DNA of 64,000 bases, from assembly GCA_019217005.1 (NCBI GenBank), contig JAHBNG010000001.1:62001-126000 (forward strand), written 5' to 3'. This stretch comes from Chloroflexi bacterium TSY. Lineage in GTDB: Bacteria > Chloroflexota > Anaerolineae > Caldilineales > Caldilineaceae. A model generated the notes under the pieces. The model worked only from the letters and a program-made list of their open reading frames with translations. It had not been told where the DNA came from and did no database searches. Both the position numbers and the translations under genes were made by a program. Of the stretch, positions 28,429 through 37,785 are shown one piece after another; position 1 is the first letter of the stretch; each line of letters starts with the position of its first letter.

Positions 28429-29932
28429 CTTTACTTTCTGGTAAAAGAAAAGAGATGAGGTGAGAAATGTGACAAAAAGCGGTTAGCAGTTCATCCTAAA
28501 GGTAGAGAACCCAAAAAGGAGGAAGGAATGCTAACCGCGCCAGAAATAACTATAGCAGTACTGATGAATGTATTGCAAGTAACGCCGATGGGAACAAACG
28601 TAAATGTAATGCGTCTGATGTGGGCAATGCTGAATGGGTCGTTTCTGAAAAGTCGAGGAGCAATCCATAGCGCATTGAAAGAAAGCGGGTTTGAAGATGA
28701 GGAGCTCCGGCGAAGCTGGTGGAGCTTTCGATATGGATCATGGGATATCACAAGTCTGCTGGGGTCGTGGCAAGAAGAAGTGGAGTGGAAAGGGGAATGG
28801 GAGGCAAAAAAGTTAGAAGGGTACCGAGTGAAAAGCATAGATATCACAGGGTTCTGGCGACCGAAGCTGCAAGGGAAAGTGAACCGACTCTATAACTCAA
28901 CGGCTCGTCGGGCATTGCCCGCGCTCATCTTTGGAGTGATGATAAGCTCGGGGGAGATAGGCGGGAAGCGAGTGCCACTGCTCAAGGCAATCATGAGATG
29001 CACGGTTGGAACAAAGGAAAGTGAGTTTCGGAAAAAGCTGCTGACAGAGACGAAGAAATCACTGGAGTCAGACGAAGTGGCGGTGGTCGATGCCGGGTTT
29101 ACAATCAGAGAAATGCTAGAAAGCGGCATAGACCGATTTGTCCTGCGGGAAGCCATTAACTGCACAGTGCGCCGCAATGAGTTCCCCAAACGCAAAGAAA
29201 AAGGCAGACCACCTGAATATGGTGATATTGTGCGTCCGCTCTCTCGCAGCTATAAGGGAAAGCGACTCGAGGCTACAACTCCGGACTCGTCTGGTCGCTT
29301 TCTCTATAGTGGTCGCCTGATTTGCTATCAAGCATGGCACAATCTCGTCCCCAGAACAACCAAGGTGGATACAGCCAACCGTACCTACTCGATTTACGTC
29401 ATTCAGGATCCGGCCTACAACACACCTTTGGTTTTGGCGACCGTTATGACTTTGCAGCCTGAAACCATTTATCTTGTCTACCTGGAACGCTGGCCTGTTG
29501 AACCTCCCCCCTTGGCTTCCAAGCAGATGATTGGCTTACATCGTCAATTTGTTCATGCCGATGAGGCTTGTTTCCGCTTACCTGAACTGGGGCTGCTGGC
29601 TGGCAATCTTCTTTCCCATTTAGCCGCTTCTCTTCCTCCCATACCGACTGGCTACTGGGATCGAGAGCCTCAATCCACTCCCGGCAGGCTGCGCCGTGTT
29701 CTCTCGAGTGCTCTTTTTCCAACTCCTGACCAACTCGACCCTGACTTTCGGAAAAAGGCCTCGGTTTCACACCATTTCCCTAAAGGCGTTCTCGCTCATC
29801 GCCGCCTCAATGCCGCTGCTTAAACTAGCCGAGCACTATTTTTACATTTTATCCCGTTTTTTCAGGGTGGATTCTTTTTTCCGCCCCTTTCGGTTTGCCC
29901 TTTGTCACTCAAGCCTTTACCAGAAAGTAAAG
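28429..29932 (+). mobile_element. DDE insertion sequence, copy 2 (1504 bp)
   Basis: Same ends as copy 1 at 8173-9672; flanks share TATT. Transposase is intact, so this copy could supply enzyme for copy 1. Confidence 0.9.
28528..29823 (+). CDS. DDE transposase, intact
   Basis: 431 residues, start preceded by AAAGGAGGAAGG. Candidate catalytic Asp residues are in KSIDITGFWRP and VVDAGFT. A YLERWPVEPPPLASKQMIG stretch resembles the Y-R-E-K signature around the catalytic Glu of IS4-like transposases. It spans nearly the whole element, with TTTACTTTCTGG ends. Two frameshifts distinguish copy 1. The exact IS family is uncertain. Confidence 0.85.
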   Translation: MLTAPEITIAVLMNVLQVTPMGTNVNVMRLMWAMLNGSFLKSRGAIHSALKESGFEDEELRRSWWSFRYGSWDITSLLGSWQEEVEWKGEWEAKKLEGYRVKSIDITGFWRPKLQGKVNRLYNSTARRALPALIFGVMISSGEIGGKRVPLLKAIMRCTVGTKESEFRKKLLTETKKSLESDEVAVVDAGFTIREMLESGIDRFVLREAINCTVRRNEFPKRKEKGRPPEYGDIVRPLSRSYKGKRLEATTPDSSGRFLYSGRLICYQAWHNLVPRTTKVDTANRTYSIYVIQDPAYNTPLVLATVMTLQPETIYLVYLERWPVEPPPLASKQMIGLHRQFVHADEACFRLPELGLLAGNLLSHLAASLPPIPTGYWDREPQSTPGRLRRVLSSALFPTPDQLDPDFRKKASVSHHFPKGVLAHRRLNAAA

Positions 29933-29967
29933 TATTTGTCTTTCGACAAAAGCGGTTTTGTCTGCAT

Positions 29968-30882
29968 GAGATCATCTCCTTAATCGAATCGCTGTTTAAG
30001 AAGTGACCCCAATACATGTATTCAACTCCAGAAAATCAGCACTTCAATCATCTGTCCACTCTTCTACTCCGAAATTACCGAGTGTGTACCACAAAGCGCA
30101 TAAATTGGACGCCGTTCAGTCAGAGAATCGGCTGCATTTACACACTTTGGGACACACTCCCGAATTACCGAGAAGCCAGATTGAAAAATATTCTAAGCAG
30201 CCAGCTTAGGACATTCACAACAGGGTCTTGAAGGTATCAGAGTAACCCATGCGGCATGGAAGGCAACATTTCTGCTAGTCCAGTGAGTGCACCGTAAATT
30301 AAGTTTTCTGGCATTCTGACCCCTCCCTAACCCTCCCCACGTTGGGGAGGGAACCGTCACATCGTTGACGAGATTCCTGCTTCTCCCCCAATTTAGAGCA
30401 GATTGGGAAGGGGTTTCCGAATCCTTGATTACTTTGTTTACAGAGTAGTAAGTGTTGCCACTTATTGATTCGAACTAGTGGTGCGCCGCGAGATGATTGT
30501 TAAGGAAACTCATGCTCTTTTAGGAAAAATGGATCGATACGCATGACAGATGAATCAACTAAATGTATGATTCTAACAGTCTCGCATATCTCTAAATTAT
30601 GTCTCATAGGTTTGTCTAACTGTTTATCGTATAAAAATTGAAATGTTGAAGAAATAGACGACCATTCAAAGTTGCTGATCCGAGGCTAGCCCCATATCAG
30701 GGCCATTCTCTATAGAGTTATATACACTTTTCAAAAACCAGTGCTGAGATATCGTATTGCTTTCATTAACTATTGACCTCCATTGCTATAGAATCGGAAT
30801 TAAATAACTTGAACAGATTCTTCGTTTCACTCGAGAATGACATGTTCAACTTATTTAATGCTCATTCTTATATTAGGTCAGT
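29968..30882. other. 915-bp gap without a recognised gene
   Basis: AT-rich, with no supported coding frame. One hairpin CCCTCCCCA-CGT-TGGGGAGGG at 30331-30351. Probably remnant flanking DNA brought in with the pentapeptide gene. Confidence 0.5.
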
Positions 30883-31376
30883 TTAGAACTTGTGTCTTGT
30901 TTGCAGGAATGTTCCTAGTGTTCTGTCAAATGAATGTTGATGGGTAGACCAAGGAGAGATTCTTCGCCTGGTTCGCACCAAATTTAATCTGATTTGGGTC
31001 CGGACGGCACCGAACAGAGACGGGTCGAAGTCATCTGGCCAGGTTGTGTTTTTGTCATAAACAGCCGCTGTCAGATTTGCATACTCCAAGTTGGCACCTT
31101 TCAGATTGGTGGTTGGCAAATCAGCCTCTTGTAGATTGGCAGATCCCAAATCAGCCTCTTTCAGATTAGCATTAGTTAGATCAACCCGTTCCAGCTTGGC
31201 TACTGTTAGATTAGCTCCTTTCAGAGTGGCTTCTCTCAAGTCAGCCCCTTCCAGTTTAGCTTGAAACAACTTGGCCCCTTCTAGGTTGGCCTCCCGCAAA
31301 TCAGCGTTTGTCCATCAAACATTTTGAAGATCCATATTTTTTACAACTTCATCCAACCAACCATTTTCTCGCACAA
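30883..31376 (-). pseudogene. Pentapeptide-repeat protein remnant
   Basis: Runs of A(N/D)L-type pentapeptides (LEGADLREATLKGANLTVAK) and the usual tail YDKNTTWPDDFDPSLFGA. Upstream, an in-frame TGA separates DLQNV from WTNADL. The 5' end is lost at the junction now occupied by MITE A2. No ATG serves the remaining frame. Pentapeptide proteins fold as right-handed beta-helices; no function remains here. Confidence 0.7.
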
Positions 31377-31380
31377 GTCT

Positions 31381-31596
31381 CAGTAGATCCAAATTTCAGG
31401 TTTTGAGAGAGAATTCTGGCTAAACAGTTGACATAAATACAAATTTGCCGGTCGATATCTAGTTTTTGCGTTAGATTTGGGCGATTTTCAGATATGAAAT
31501 AGGTTGTTTTCTGTAACCGAAATCTGAATAAATGACTCCAAAATCCCTGCAATCTCGACTGAAAATCGCCAAAAACGCCAAATTTGGATCTACTGA
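31381..31596 (+). mobile_element. 216-bp MITE, copy A2
   Basis: Duplication GTCT at 31377-31380 and 31597-31600. Its right end abuts the protease ATG at 31601 and supplies an in-frame upstream ATG at 31532. Confidence 0.95.
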
Positions 31597-31600
31597 GTCT

Positions 31601-32473
31601 ATGTATGCGATTACGGTGAGTGCGGGGCAGCTCTTTCGGTGGCCGGTGACGGTGGCGAATGGTGAGGTGACGCTGGGTGAGCCATTTGCTGTGGAGGTGG
31701 AGTTTGTGCCGGCTGACCAGTTGATGATTCGGCAGGATGAGGAGGGTCGGTTGTGGGGCTTTGGGCCTCTTTGTACGGCGACGGTGAATAAGGCTGGTAT
31801 TTTGGATTCGCGTGGTTTGTTTGATTCGTTTGTGGAGCGTTTCGAGGGTGAGGGCGCTGAGTATCTCAATATTCTGCATTTGAATGGAGACAGGTCACGG
31901 ATTGGGACGCTGCGGCATATTTATCGGGATGATAAGGTGTTAGCGGGGATCTATGAGTTTGACCAGGATGATCCGATTGCTGTGGCGGCGGCCCGGACCT
32001 TGATGGACGATACAGAGGGTTATTGGGGTGGGTCGATTGAGTTTGACCATTATGGTCCTCTTGAACTGGTCGAGGTGGCGGACGGGATTCGTTTGCCGAC
32101 GACGACGGATGGGAAGTTGTTTGGATATTCGATTGCGCGGAATCAGGATTGTTGCGCCTGGTATACGGGCAATAGCGTGCATAGTGTGAGGAGCATGACG
32201 ATGGCGATGAGTGCGAAGGACCGGGAGGTCGCAATGGAGTTGTTGAAGGATGAGGAGTTGGTTCAGCAGTTGGAGGAGCGGATTGGGATGACGAATGAGG
32301 GGTTGCGGGATGCGATTACCTATACTTTGTCCGGAGTCCAAAGTCCAGGGTTCGGAGTCTGGGGTTCAGACGGGGGGAGAAGGAGGTGGTTCGACAGGCT
32401 CACCCGCCGAGCAGAGGCAGGAACGGTCGGCGGATCGAGAGGGGATGATGCCGGTGAGTTTGGAGCATATTGA
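31601..32473 (+). CDS. Prohead maturation protease
   Basis: 290 residues from ATG 31601 (MYAITVSAG). The fold-diagnostic pieces are ILHLNGDRSRIG with the likely catalytic His and GYWGGSIEFDH with the likely Ser, as in S78-like prohead proteases (H...IG...SIGF). The position before scaffold and capsid genes fits. No ribosome site remains: MITE A2 ends 4 bp upstream and adds a possible 23-residue N-terminal extension from ATG 31532. The C-terminal ~50 residues read through a period-7 tract and look off-frame; the natural product may continue into the scaffold frame at ~32325. Confidence 0.7.
   Translation: MYAITVSAGQLFRWPVTVANGEVTLGEPFAVEVEFVPADQLMIRQDEEGRLWGFGPLCTATVNKAGILDSRGLFDSFVERFEGEGAEYLNILHLNGDRSRIGTLRHIYRDDKVLAGIYEFDQDDPIAVAAARTLMDDTEGYWGGSIEFDHYGPLELVEVADGIRLPTTTDGKLFGYSIARNQDCCAWYTGNSVHSVRSMTMAMSAKDREVAMELLKDEELVQQLEERIGMTNEGLRDAITYTLSGVQSPGFGVWGSDGGRRRWFDRLTRRAEAGTVGGSRGDDAGEFGAY
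32330..32372 (+). repeat. Period-7 tract inside the protease-scaffold junction
   Basis: Degenerate GTCYARA heptamers (GGAGTCCAAAGTCCAGGG...). The two frames that overlap here encode protease on the left and scaffold linker on the right. One heptamer more or less changes the frame by one. Confidence 0.65.
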
Positions 32474-32960
32474 TGAGTTGCGGGCTGATGTGCAGGCATT
32501 GGCGGCGCGGGTTGATTCGTTGGTGGCGGAGAGCGCGGAACGGACGATTGAGTTGGATGCGAGCGTGTTGGAACACATGGGGCAGAGTGTGTTGAACAGT
32601 GAAGTATACAGCGATATGCGGACACGGATGGTGAGCCTGCGTGATGATCTGAATAGTGCGGTGGGGGACATCAATCAGCGTCTGGAGGAGAGCGTTGCTG
32701 CGATCAATGGCACGATTGAAGGGGTGAATCAGCAGATTGAGCAGCGGTTGGCGGCGTTGGAACAGGATGCAGGTCAGCAGATTGATTCTGTTGCAGAGCA
32801 AGCAGATGTGTTGGCGAGTCGGTTGAGTCAGTTGGAGCAGGATGAGGAGGAACGGATGCGGCAGCATGATGCGGCTCGTCCTCCTGGGCAGATGGGCGTT
32901 ACGCCTGAGAGTTCGTTTGCGGCGAAGGCGCGGGCGATGCGGATGGGGGAAGAGGCGTAG
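32445..32960 (+). CDS. Capsid scaffold-like coiled-coil protein
   Basis: 171 residues from ATG 32445 (or 32448), which follow GAGAGGGG. The open frame extends upstream to 32295 through a Gly/Ser/Glu linker (GGEGGGSTGSPAEQ), so it may be made as a fusion with the protease. The body is helical: LEHIDELRADVQALAARVDS, then QRLEESVAAINGTIEGVNQQ. The end is basic (FAAKARAMRMG). Position between protease and major capsid protein, plus coiled-coil content, indicates a scaffold. Confidence 0.65.
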   Translation: MMPVSLEHIDELRADVQALAARVDSLVAESAERTIELDASVLEHMGQSVLNSEVYSDMRTRMVSLRDDLNSAVGDINQRLEESVAAINGTIEGVNQQIEQRLAALEQDAGQQIDSVAEQADVLASRLSQLEQDEEERMRQHDAARPPGQMGVTPESSFAAKARAMRMGEEA

Positions 32961-33131
32961 AGCGGGGAACGTAGAGCGTAGAGCGGGGAACGTAGAACAG
33001 TGTCAACGCGAGCGGCAGTTTGGCGGTGATACTTTGGGGAGAATTGTTGAATTGACGAATTGCTGAATGAGGATAGTGTCAAGCGCTTGACACCTTGTGT
33101 TCATGGCTACGTTGACTGGTAGGTAGTGCAT

Positions 33132-33152
33132 GAACAAACAGGCTGTTTGTTC
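33132..33152. repeat. 21-bp palindrome, copy 2
   Basis: Same arms as copy 1, upstream of the capsid gene. Nearby, TGTCAAGCGCTTGACA (33070-33085 region) is a separate perfect palindrome. Confidence 0.8.
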
Positions 33153-33278
33153 TACGGAGGGGCAAAGCGGCGGTAGTTTGGCATGCGGCAATGTGCCAGT
33201 GACGCTTGGTGGTTGGCTGTCAGCTAGAGAGCTAAGCGCTGATAGCTATTGGCTCTATTGATGTGGAGGAGTTTCACG

Positions 33279-34826
33279 ATGACGGTAAGACAGGGAATGC
33301 AGGCGCCGGTTCGGTATGCTCAGGATGGGAGCGGGACGGTGCAGATCGATCAGGAGTTGTTGATGGCGCTTTTGGCGGGTGGCGGTGCTTCGGCAGGCTC
33401 AGCAAACGCTGCCATGGTGCAGGGTGGTTATCAGCAGCGGATGGTGCCGCAGCAGTGGGGCTGTTGTGAGCCGTTGTTTGGGGAGTGTGTTGATGATGAG
33501 GTGATGACGCTCTTTCAGGGGCTGGACGCTGTGGAGCCGGCGCTGCGGTGGTTTGGCTTTCGGCGGGCAGAGAAACGCTATGTGCGCAAAGCTTACTTGA
33601 CGTATGCGGCGCCGGCGGGTGCCAGTCAGGGGATGCCCAATGCGGGGATTCCGGATACGATTTGTGGGCCGGGTCAAAAGGTTGAAGTGGGCAAGCCGTG
33701 CTATATCGAGTTTTGTGGATTTGGAGAGATCCGCCTTTGTAGCTATGAGTTGAAGGATGGTGGCAACTCGATTCCGTGGTGTGATGAGCGGGATGTGTAT
33801 ACACTGGACTTTGGTGAAGGTGCGCAGCGCATTGAGAAAGACGAAGAGTGGTGGCTGGCGATTTTGTCATCGCAGATGATGGAGCACATCGCGGGTCGCT
33901 TGCTGGTGGGTGACAACGCAACGCTCTTTCGCAACTCGGCGATTCCGGCTGACAGTGATGGGCTCTTGCAGTTGCTGACGCAGGATTATAGCTGTGTGGG
34001 GAATCCGAGCGTGATCGATTGGGGTGGCAATGCGGTTTGTGATTATGAGTCAGCAACCACACCGACCGGCGCAACGCTCAACGGCCAGGCGATTACGGGG
34101 AATCGTTATGCGCGGAATCTTTATGTGACGTTGCGGGAAGTGTTTCGGCAAAATGTGCGCAAGTTTCGCATGACGAGAATGTTAAGCGGGACGACCAATT
34201 TGCAGCCTGGGGATGTGGCGATTTTGATGCCTGAGTGGTTGAAGGAATGTCTCATTGAGTGTGCGATTTGTCACGTGATTTGTCGGGATGACTATACGCG
34301 GCGTGACTCGGAGATGGCAGCCATGAAGTATCAGGAGTGGATCACCGGTGGCGAGGGGTTTGGTGTGCTCTGGTTTGATGGATTCCCCGTGCCTATCTTG
34401 CCCTACAATCCAGTTGATTACACGACCTATGATCCGCTGAATCCTGATTTGGGGATGCGTGGTCTGATGGAGAAGGCAGATGGCACGGCGAATATGTTGA
34501 TGCTGTGGCGTGGTGTTGGTGGAAATGCTGGGCGCCGGTTCTTGATTCCTGAATACAATGACTTGTCGGATGGGTTGAAGGACACGGCAGCCAATGGTCA
34601 ATTCCAATTGTGGATTGATGATTGTGGACGGTGCTATACGCTGAACATGGCGACTGAGTGGCGCTGGTATCTGGATTTTCCTTGTGTGCAGACGTTGATC
34701 ACGAATGTGGCTTGTGATGCCAAGTTTGAGCTTTGTACCTATCCGACGGAGTTGGATCCGCTGGATACGGATTGTGCGAGTGGGAGCGAAGTGACGGTTG
34801 GGACTGTGACGGTTAGTCGAACGTAG
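33279..34826 (+). CDS. Putative major capsid protein
   Basis: 515 residues from ATG 33279, with GGAGGAG 8 nt upstream. It is called by position (after protease and scaffold, before head-tail genes) and size; no textbook HK97 motif is recognised. It is unusually Cys-rich: about 20 Cys, including WGCCEP, AICHVIC and DDCGRC. It ends in GTVTVSRT, the segment copied into the 161-bp tandem repeat just downstream. A capsid stabilised by disulfides or metal is an inference. Confidence 0.6.
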   Translation: MTVRQGMQAPVRYAQDGSGTVQIDQELLMALLAGGGASAGSANAAMVQGGYQQRMVPQQWGCCEPLFGECVDDEVMTLFQGLDAVEPALRWFGFRRAEKRYVRKAYLTYAAPAGASQGMPNAGIPDTICGPGQKVEVGKPCYIEFCGFGEIRLCSYELKDGGNSIPWCDERDVYTLDFGEGAQRIEKDEEWWLAILSSQMMEHIAGRLLVGDNATLFRNSAIPADSDGLLQLLTQDYSCVGNPSVIDWGGNAVCDYESATTPTGATLNGQAITGNRYARNLYVTLREVFRQNVRKFRMTRMLSGTTNLQPGDVAILMPEWLKECLIECAICHVICRDDYTRRDSEMAAMKYQEWITGGEGFGVLWFDGFPVPILPYNPVDYTTYDPLNPDLGMRGLMEKADGTANMLMLWRGVGGNAGRRFLIPEYNDLSDGLKDTAANGQFQLWIDDCGRCYTLNMATEWRWYLDFPCVQTLITNVACDAKFELCTYPTELDPLDTDCASGSEVTVGTVTVSRT

Positions 34827-35262
34827 AACGGAGAGCGGGGAACGGAGAACGTTGTTACGCGCGTGACGTCTTTTGTTCTATGTTTTGTGTTCTACGCTCT
34901 ACGTTGTTGAGGGAGGGTGAGATGCAGGTGAGTTATGAGCCTTTGGGACCGTTGACGACGGGGACTGTGACGGTTAGTCGAACGTAGAACGGAGAGCGGG
35001 GAACGGAGAACGTTGTTACGCGCGTGACGTCTTTTGTTCTATGTTTTGTGTTCTACGCTCTACGTTGTTGAGGGAGGGTGAGATGCAGGTGAGTTATGAG
35101 CCTTTGGGACCGTTGACGACGGGGACTGTGACGGTTAGTCGAACGTAGAACGGAGAGCGGGGAACGGAGAACGTTGTTACGCGCGTGACGTCTTTTGTTC
35201 TATGTTTTGTGTTCTACGCTCTACGTTGTTGAGGGAGGATGGGATGCAGGTGAGTTATGAGC
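34800..35262 (+). repeat. 161-bp tandem triplication
   Basis: Units at 34800-34960 and 34961-35121 are identical; the third starts at 35122 and diverges after ~35260. Each unit holds the last 8 codons of the capsid gene, a period-7 tract, a TACGCGCGTGACGTC block, and the first codons of the next gene. Two mini-ORFs of 21 codons (34922-34987, 35083-35148) result: MQVSYEPLGPL fused to GTVTVSRT. Confidence 0.9.
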
Positions 35263-35612
35263 CGCTGGGGCCGTTGCGGGATCCGGATCCGGGGAAGGCG
35301 TTGTTGTTTGATGACAGGGCGCGTGTTGGGGAGAAGGTTCTTTTGCGGTATGTGCCTTCTGCGAATGGACAGGTGGTGAAGCCGTTTACTGTGCAGAGTC
35401 GAGTGTATATGTTTGGTGGGGATCGTGCGCAGGTGGAAGTGGAGGCGCGTGATGTGCCGAATTTTTTGGATCCGGCAGGGCGGTATTATGGCGACTTTCG
35501 GTTGGTTGAGGAGGAAGAAATCCAGAGTCCGGAGTCCAGGAGTCTAGAGTCTAGGGGTCGAGGTGCTTCGCCGAGAGTTGGCTTTTGTTTCTGCTTTGGT
35601 TGGGCGTGTTGA
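35244..35612 (+). CDS. Head-tail joining candidate A
   Basis: 122 residues from ATG 35244. The core (FTVQSRVYMFGGDRAQVEVE, DVPNFLDPAGRYYG) matches the interrupted gene 35886-39329, so the two are paralogues. The last ~30 residues read through a period-7 tract (35519-35560) and look off-frame. The tract may have shifted the frame into the next gene. Role in the neck is inferred from position only. Confidence 0.5.
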   Translation: MQVSYEPLGPLRDPDPGKALLFDDRARVGEKVLLRYVPSANGQVVKPFTVQSRVYMFGGDRAQVEVEARDVPNFLDPAGRYYGDFRLVEEEEIQSPESRSLESRGRGASPRVGFCFCFGWAC

Positions 35613-35925
35613 ATCATTGGAGCGTGAGGTGTATACCCCGACTGCTCTTCCTGAGCCTGACTCTTTCGTTGCATCTGAATCTGTTTCTGGGACTTCAGAC
35701 AACTTCACGTGGATTCGGGGGATCGGTGATGCGAAGGAGCAGCGGTTGCATGCTGCGGGGTATTTGACCTATGACTTGTTCTTGAATGCGAATGTGGAGG
35801 AGTTGGCCAGTTTGTTGGATGTTTCATCTTCGACTGTTGTGCGGATGATGGATGCCATTCAGGAGAGGAAAGGAGATGTCTCGTCATGGCCTGTTGCGGT
35901 GGCGGTTCCAGTGCAGGGAACTTAG
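35563..35925 (+). CDS. Helix-hairpin-helix protein
   Basis: 120 residues from GTG 35563 with AGGGG upstream. N-terminal coiled segment (LAFVSALVGRVESLEREV), a Pro/Ser linker, then a HhH-type module (WIRGIGDAKEQRLHAAGYLT with ELASLLDVSSSTVVRMMDAI). HhH modules bind DNA or assemble proteins. It overlaps the end of candidate A, and may originally have been its C-terminal domain before a heptamer shift. Confidence 0.55.
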   Translation: MLRRELAFVSALVGRVESLEREVYTPTALPEPDSFVASESVSGTSDNFTWIRGIGDAKEQRLHAAGYLTYDLFLNANVEELASLLDVSSSTVVRMMDAIQERKGDVSSWPVAVAVPVQGT

Positions 35926-36106
35926 TACTACTGTGCAGCAATATATTGTGAAACACAAAGGAAATTCGTTATATTTCTGGGCATATTGCTAACAAAACGC
36001 AAACAGAATGCAAAGGAAAAATGAGATAGACTGAAGAGCCAATAAAATGAAGCAGTCTTCGATGAAAGGAAATCAAGATGAAACTTGCTCAAGCAGTCAG
36101 GCCAAT

Positions 36107-37397
36107 CCAAAAAATAAAATATACGCGAGAAGGTGTTAAACTAGCTCTCCAAAAGGAGCAAAAATGACAATCTCGCCAGAAATGGTTGAAGTCTTGAAAG
36201 AGACGAAGGCCATGTTAAGTGGATACGAAAGAAGGCACTTCATGGCCCAAACGGTCAAAACGATATGCGAAGGGAGTCCGACGAAAGCAGAACGAGAGTT
36301 GGGCTGGAATCGGGCGACGATAGCCAAAGCCCTGGAAGAACTAGAAGGCGGCTTCTGTTATGTCGACCAAAGCCACCGACGTGGTCGCAAAAAAGCCGAA
36401 GACCATATCCCCACTTTACTGGCCGATATGGTTGAAATCGCCGATCAATTCAGCCAGACCGATCCCACCTTTCGACCCCCCCAATTGTACACTCGACTAA
36501 CCGCCGCCGAAATGCGTACCCAGCTCATCGAGCAGAAAGGATACACAGATGAGGAATTGCCTGGCGAAGAGGCCATCCGCTTGAAGCTCAATGAGTTAGG
36601 CTATGGCTCAAACCGGGTCAAAAAAAGTCAACCAGTGAAAAAGATCCCAGAGACCGATGCGATCTTTGATAGAATTCATCAGATCAATCAAGAAGCGGAT
36701 GCAGACGAGACGGTTCTGCGCCTCTCTTGGGATGCCAAAGCGACGATTTTACTTGACCGTTTCTCGAGAGAAGGGATAAGTCGAGTGGTTGTCAAAGCGC
36801 TCGATCATGACTTTCAAGATAAGAAGACCGAGAAAGTCACTCCTTTTGGCATTTACCTCCCTTCAACCAAGGAACTCTTTCTTTACTTGACTCAGTCGAA
36901 AGTGACGAGTGACTTTATTGTCGACTGCCTGATTGATTTTTGGGAAAGCGTACGTGAACACTTTCCTCACGTCAAGACCCTCGTGATCAATCAGGACAAT
37001 GGTCCCGAAAATCATACCCGTCGGACTCAGTTTATGTATCGTCTCACTCAGTTTGTTGAGCACTATCGTCTCTCTATTCAGCTCGCCTGCTACCCTCCTT
37101 ATCACAGTAAATACAACCCCATCGAACGGGTTTGGGGCCATCTTGAAAAACACTGGAACGGTTCTCTTCTCGATTCTCTTGAGACCGTTCTCAATTTTGC
37201 CCGTTCTTTTCGCTTTAACCAACTACAACCCTTCGTTCACCTGAATTCCACTCTTTATGAGACCGGCGTCAAACTCACTCAGAAAGAGATGGACCGTTTG
37301 GAACAACGCTTCCAACGTTTACCTGGTTTAGAAAAATGGTTTGTCCTTATTCCCCCTCTCCATTCTCTCGTTCGCGTATAATTATTTATTTTTTTGG
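36107..37397 (+). mobile_element. ISAzo13-family element
   Basis: AT-rich inverted ends CCAAAAAATAAA... / ...TATTTTTTTGG, with ATACGCGA and TCGCGTAT just inside. Target duplication not resolved. Nested in the IS701 element. Confidence 0.75.
36164..37381 (+). CDS. ISAzo13-family transposase, intact
   Basis: 405 residues, ATG preceded by AAAAGGAG. An HTH-like N-terminus (SPTKAERELGWNRATIAKAL) is followed by a DDE core with NQDNGPENHTRR and YPPYHSKYNPIERVWGHLEK, hallmarks of ISAzo13 transposases. It ends just inside the right terminal repeat. The intact frame makes this one of two transposases in the window likely to be active. Confidence 0.9.
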   Translation: MTISPEMVEVLKETKAMLSGYERRHFMAQTVKTICEGSPTKAERELGWNRATIAKALEELEGGFCYVDQSHRRGRKKAEDHIPTLLADMVEIADQFSQTDPTFRPPQLYTRLTAAEMRTQLIEQKGYTDEELPGEEAIRLKLNELGYGSNRVKKSQPVKKIPETDAIFDRIHQINQEADADETVLRLSWDAKATILLDRFSREGISRVVVKALDHDFQDKKTEKVTPFGIYLPSTKELFLYLTQSKVTSDFIVDCLIDFWESVREHFPHVKTLVINQDNGPENHTRRTQFMYRLTQFVEHYRLSIQLACYPPYHSKYNPIERVWGHLEKHWNGSLLDSLETVLNFARSFRFNQLQPFVHLNSTLYETGVKLTQKEMDRLEQRFQRLPGLEKWFVLIPPLHSLVRV

Positions 37398-37569
37398 TTT
37401 AGCCTCAATCAATATGACTACAGCCAACTGGAAAGCCCGCCGCTGCTGGAACTGACAGAAGAGCAACTGGCGGCACTGGCCGACCAACTCCAGGAGTATC
37501 ATGCCATATATAGTCCATACTTCAGCCATGTGGCTCAGAGAGAGCATGCGTACCACTACATGCGAGGCT

Positions 37570-37785
37570 CAGTAGATCCAAATTTCAGGTTTTGAGAGAG
37601 AATTCTGGCTAAACAGTTGACATAAATACAAATTTGCCGGTCGATATCTAGTTTTTGCGTTAGATTTGGGCGATTTTCAGATATGAAATAGGTTGTTTTC
37701 TGTAACCGAAATCTGAATAAATGACTCCAAAATCCCTGCAATCTCGACTGAAAATAGCCAAAAACGCCAAATTTGGATCTACTGA
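37570..37785 (+). mobile_element. 216-bp MITE, copy A3
   Basis: Duplication GGCT at 37566-37569 and 37786-37789. Removing it restores YHYMRGLLDPEI in the IS701 transposase. Confidence 0.95.

Larger units (their letters stand above)
28235..29967 (-). pseudogene. Small single-helix membrane protein split by IS copy 2
   Basis: On the minus strand, ATG 29967 (with AAGGAG 8 nt upstream) begins MQTKPLLSKDK and is cut by the IS at 29932. The rest (28428 to 28235) reads VEELFELLITANNK and ends in a helix LAIATLVAGAGYLLYTLV. Removing the IS and one TATT gives ...KDKYTVEEL..., 74 residues in frame. No family recognised. It opposes the phage genes and is likely acquired cargo. Confidence 0.75.

Noticed and set aside
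30003..30231. Two ~70-codon overlapping frames
   Set aside because: No start signals and no family resemblance; AT-rich remnant DNA.
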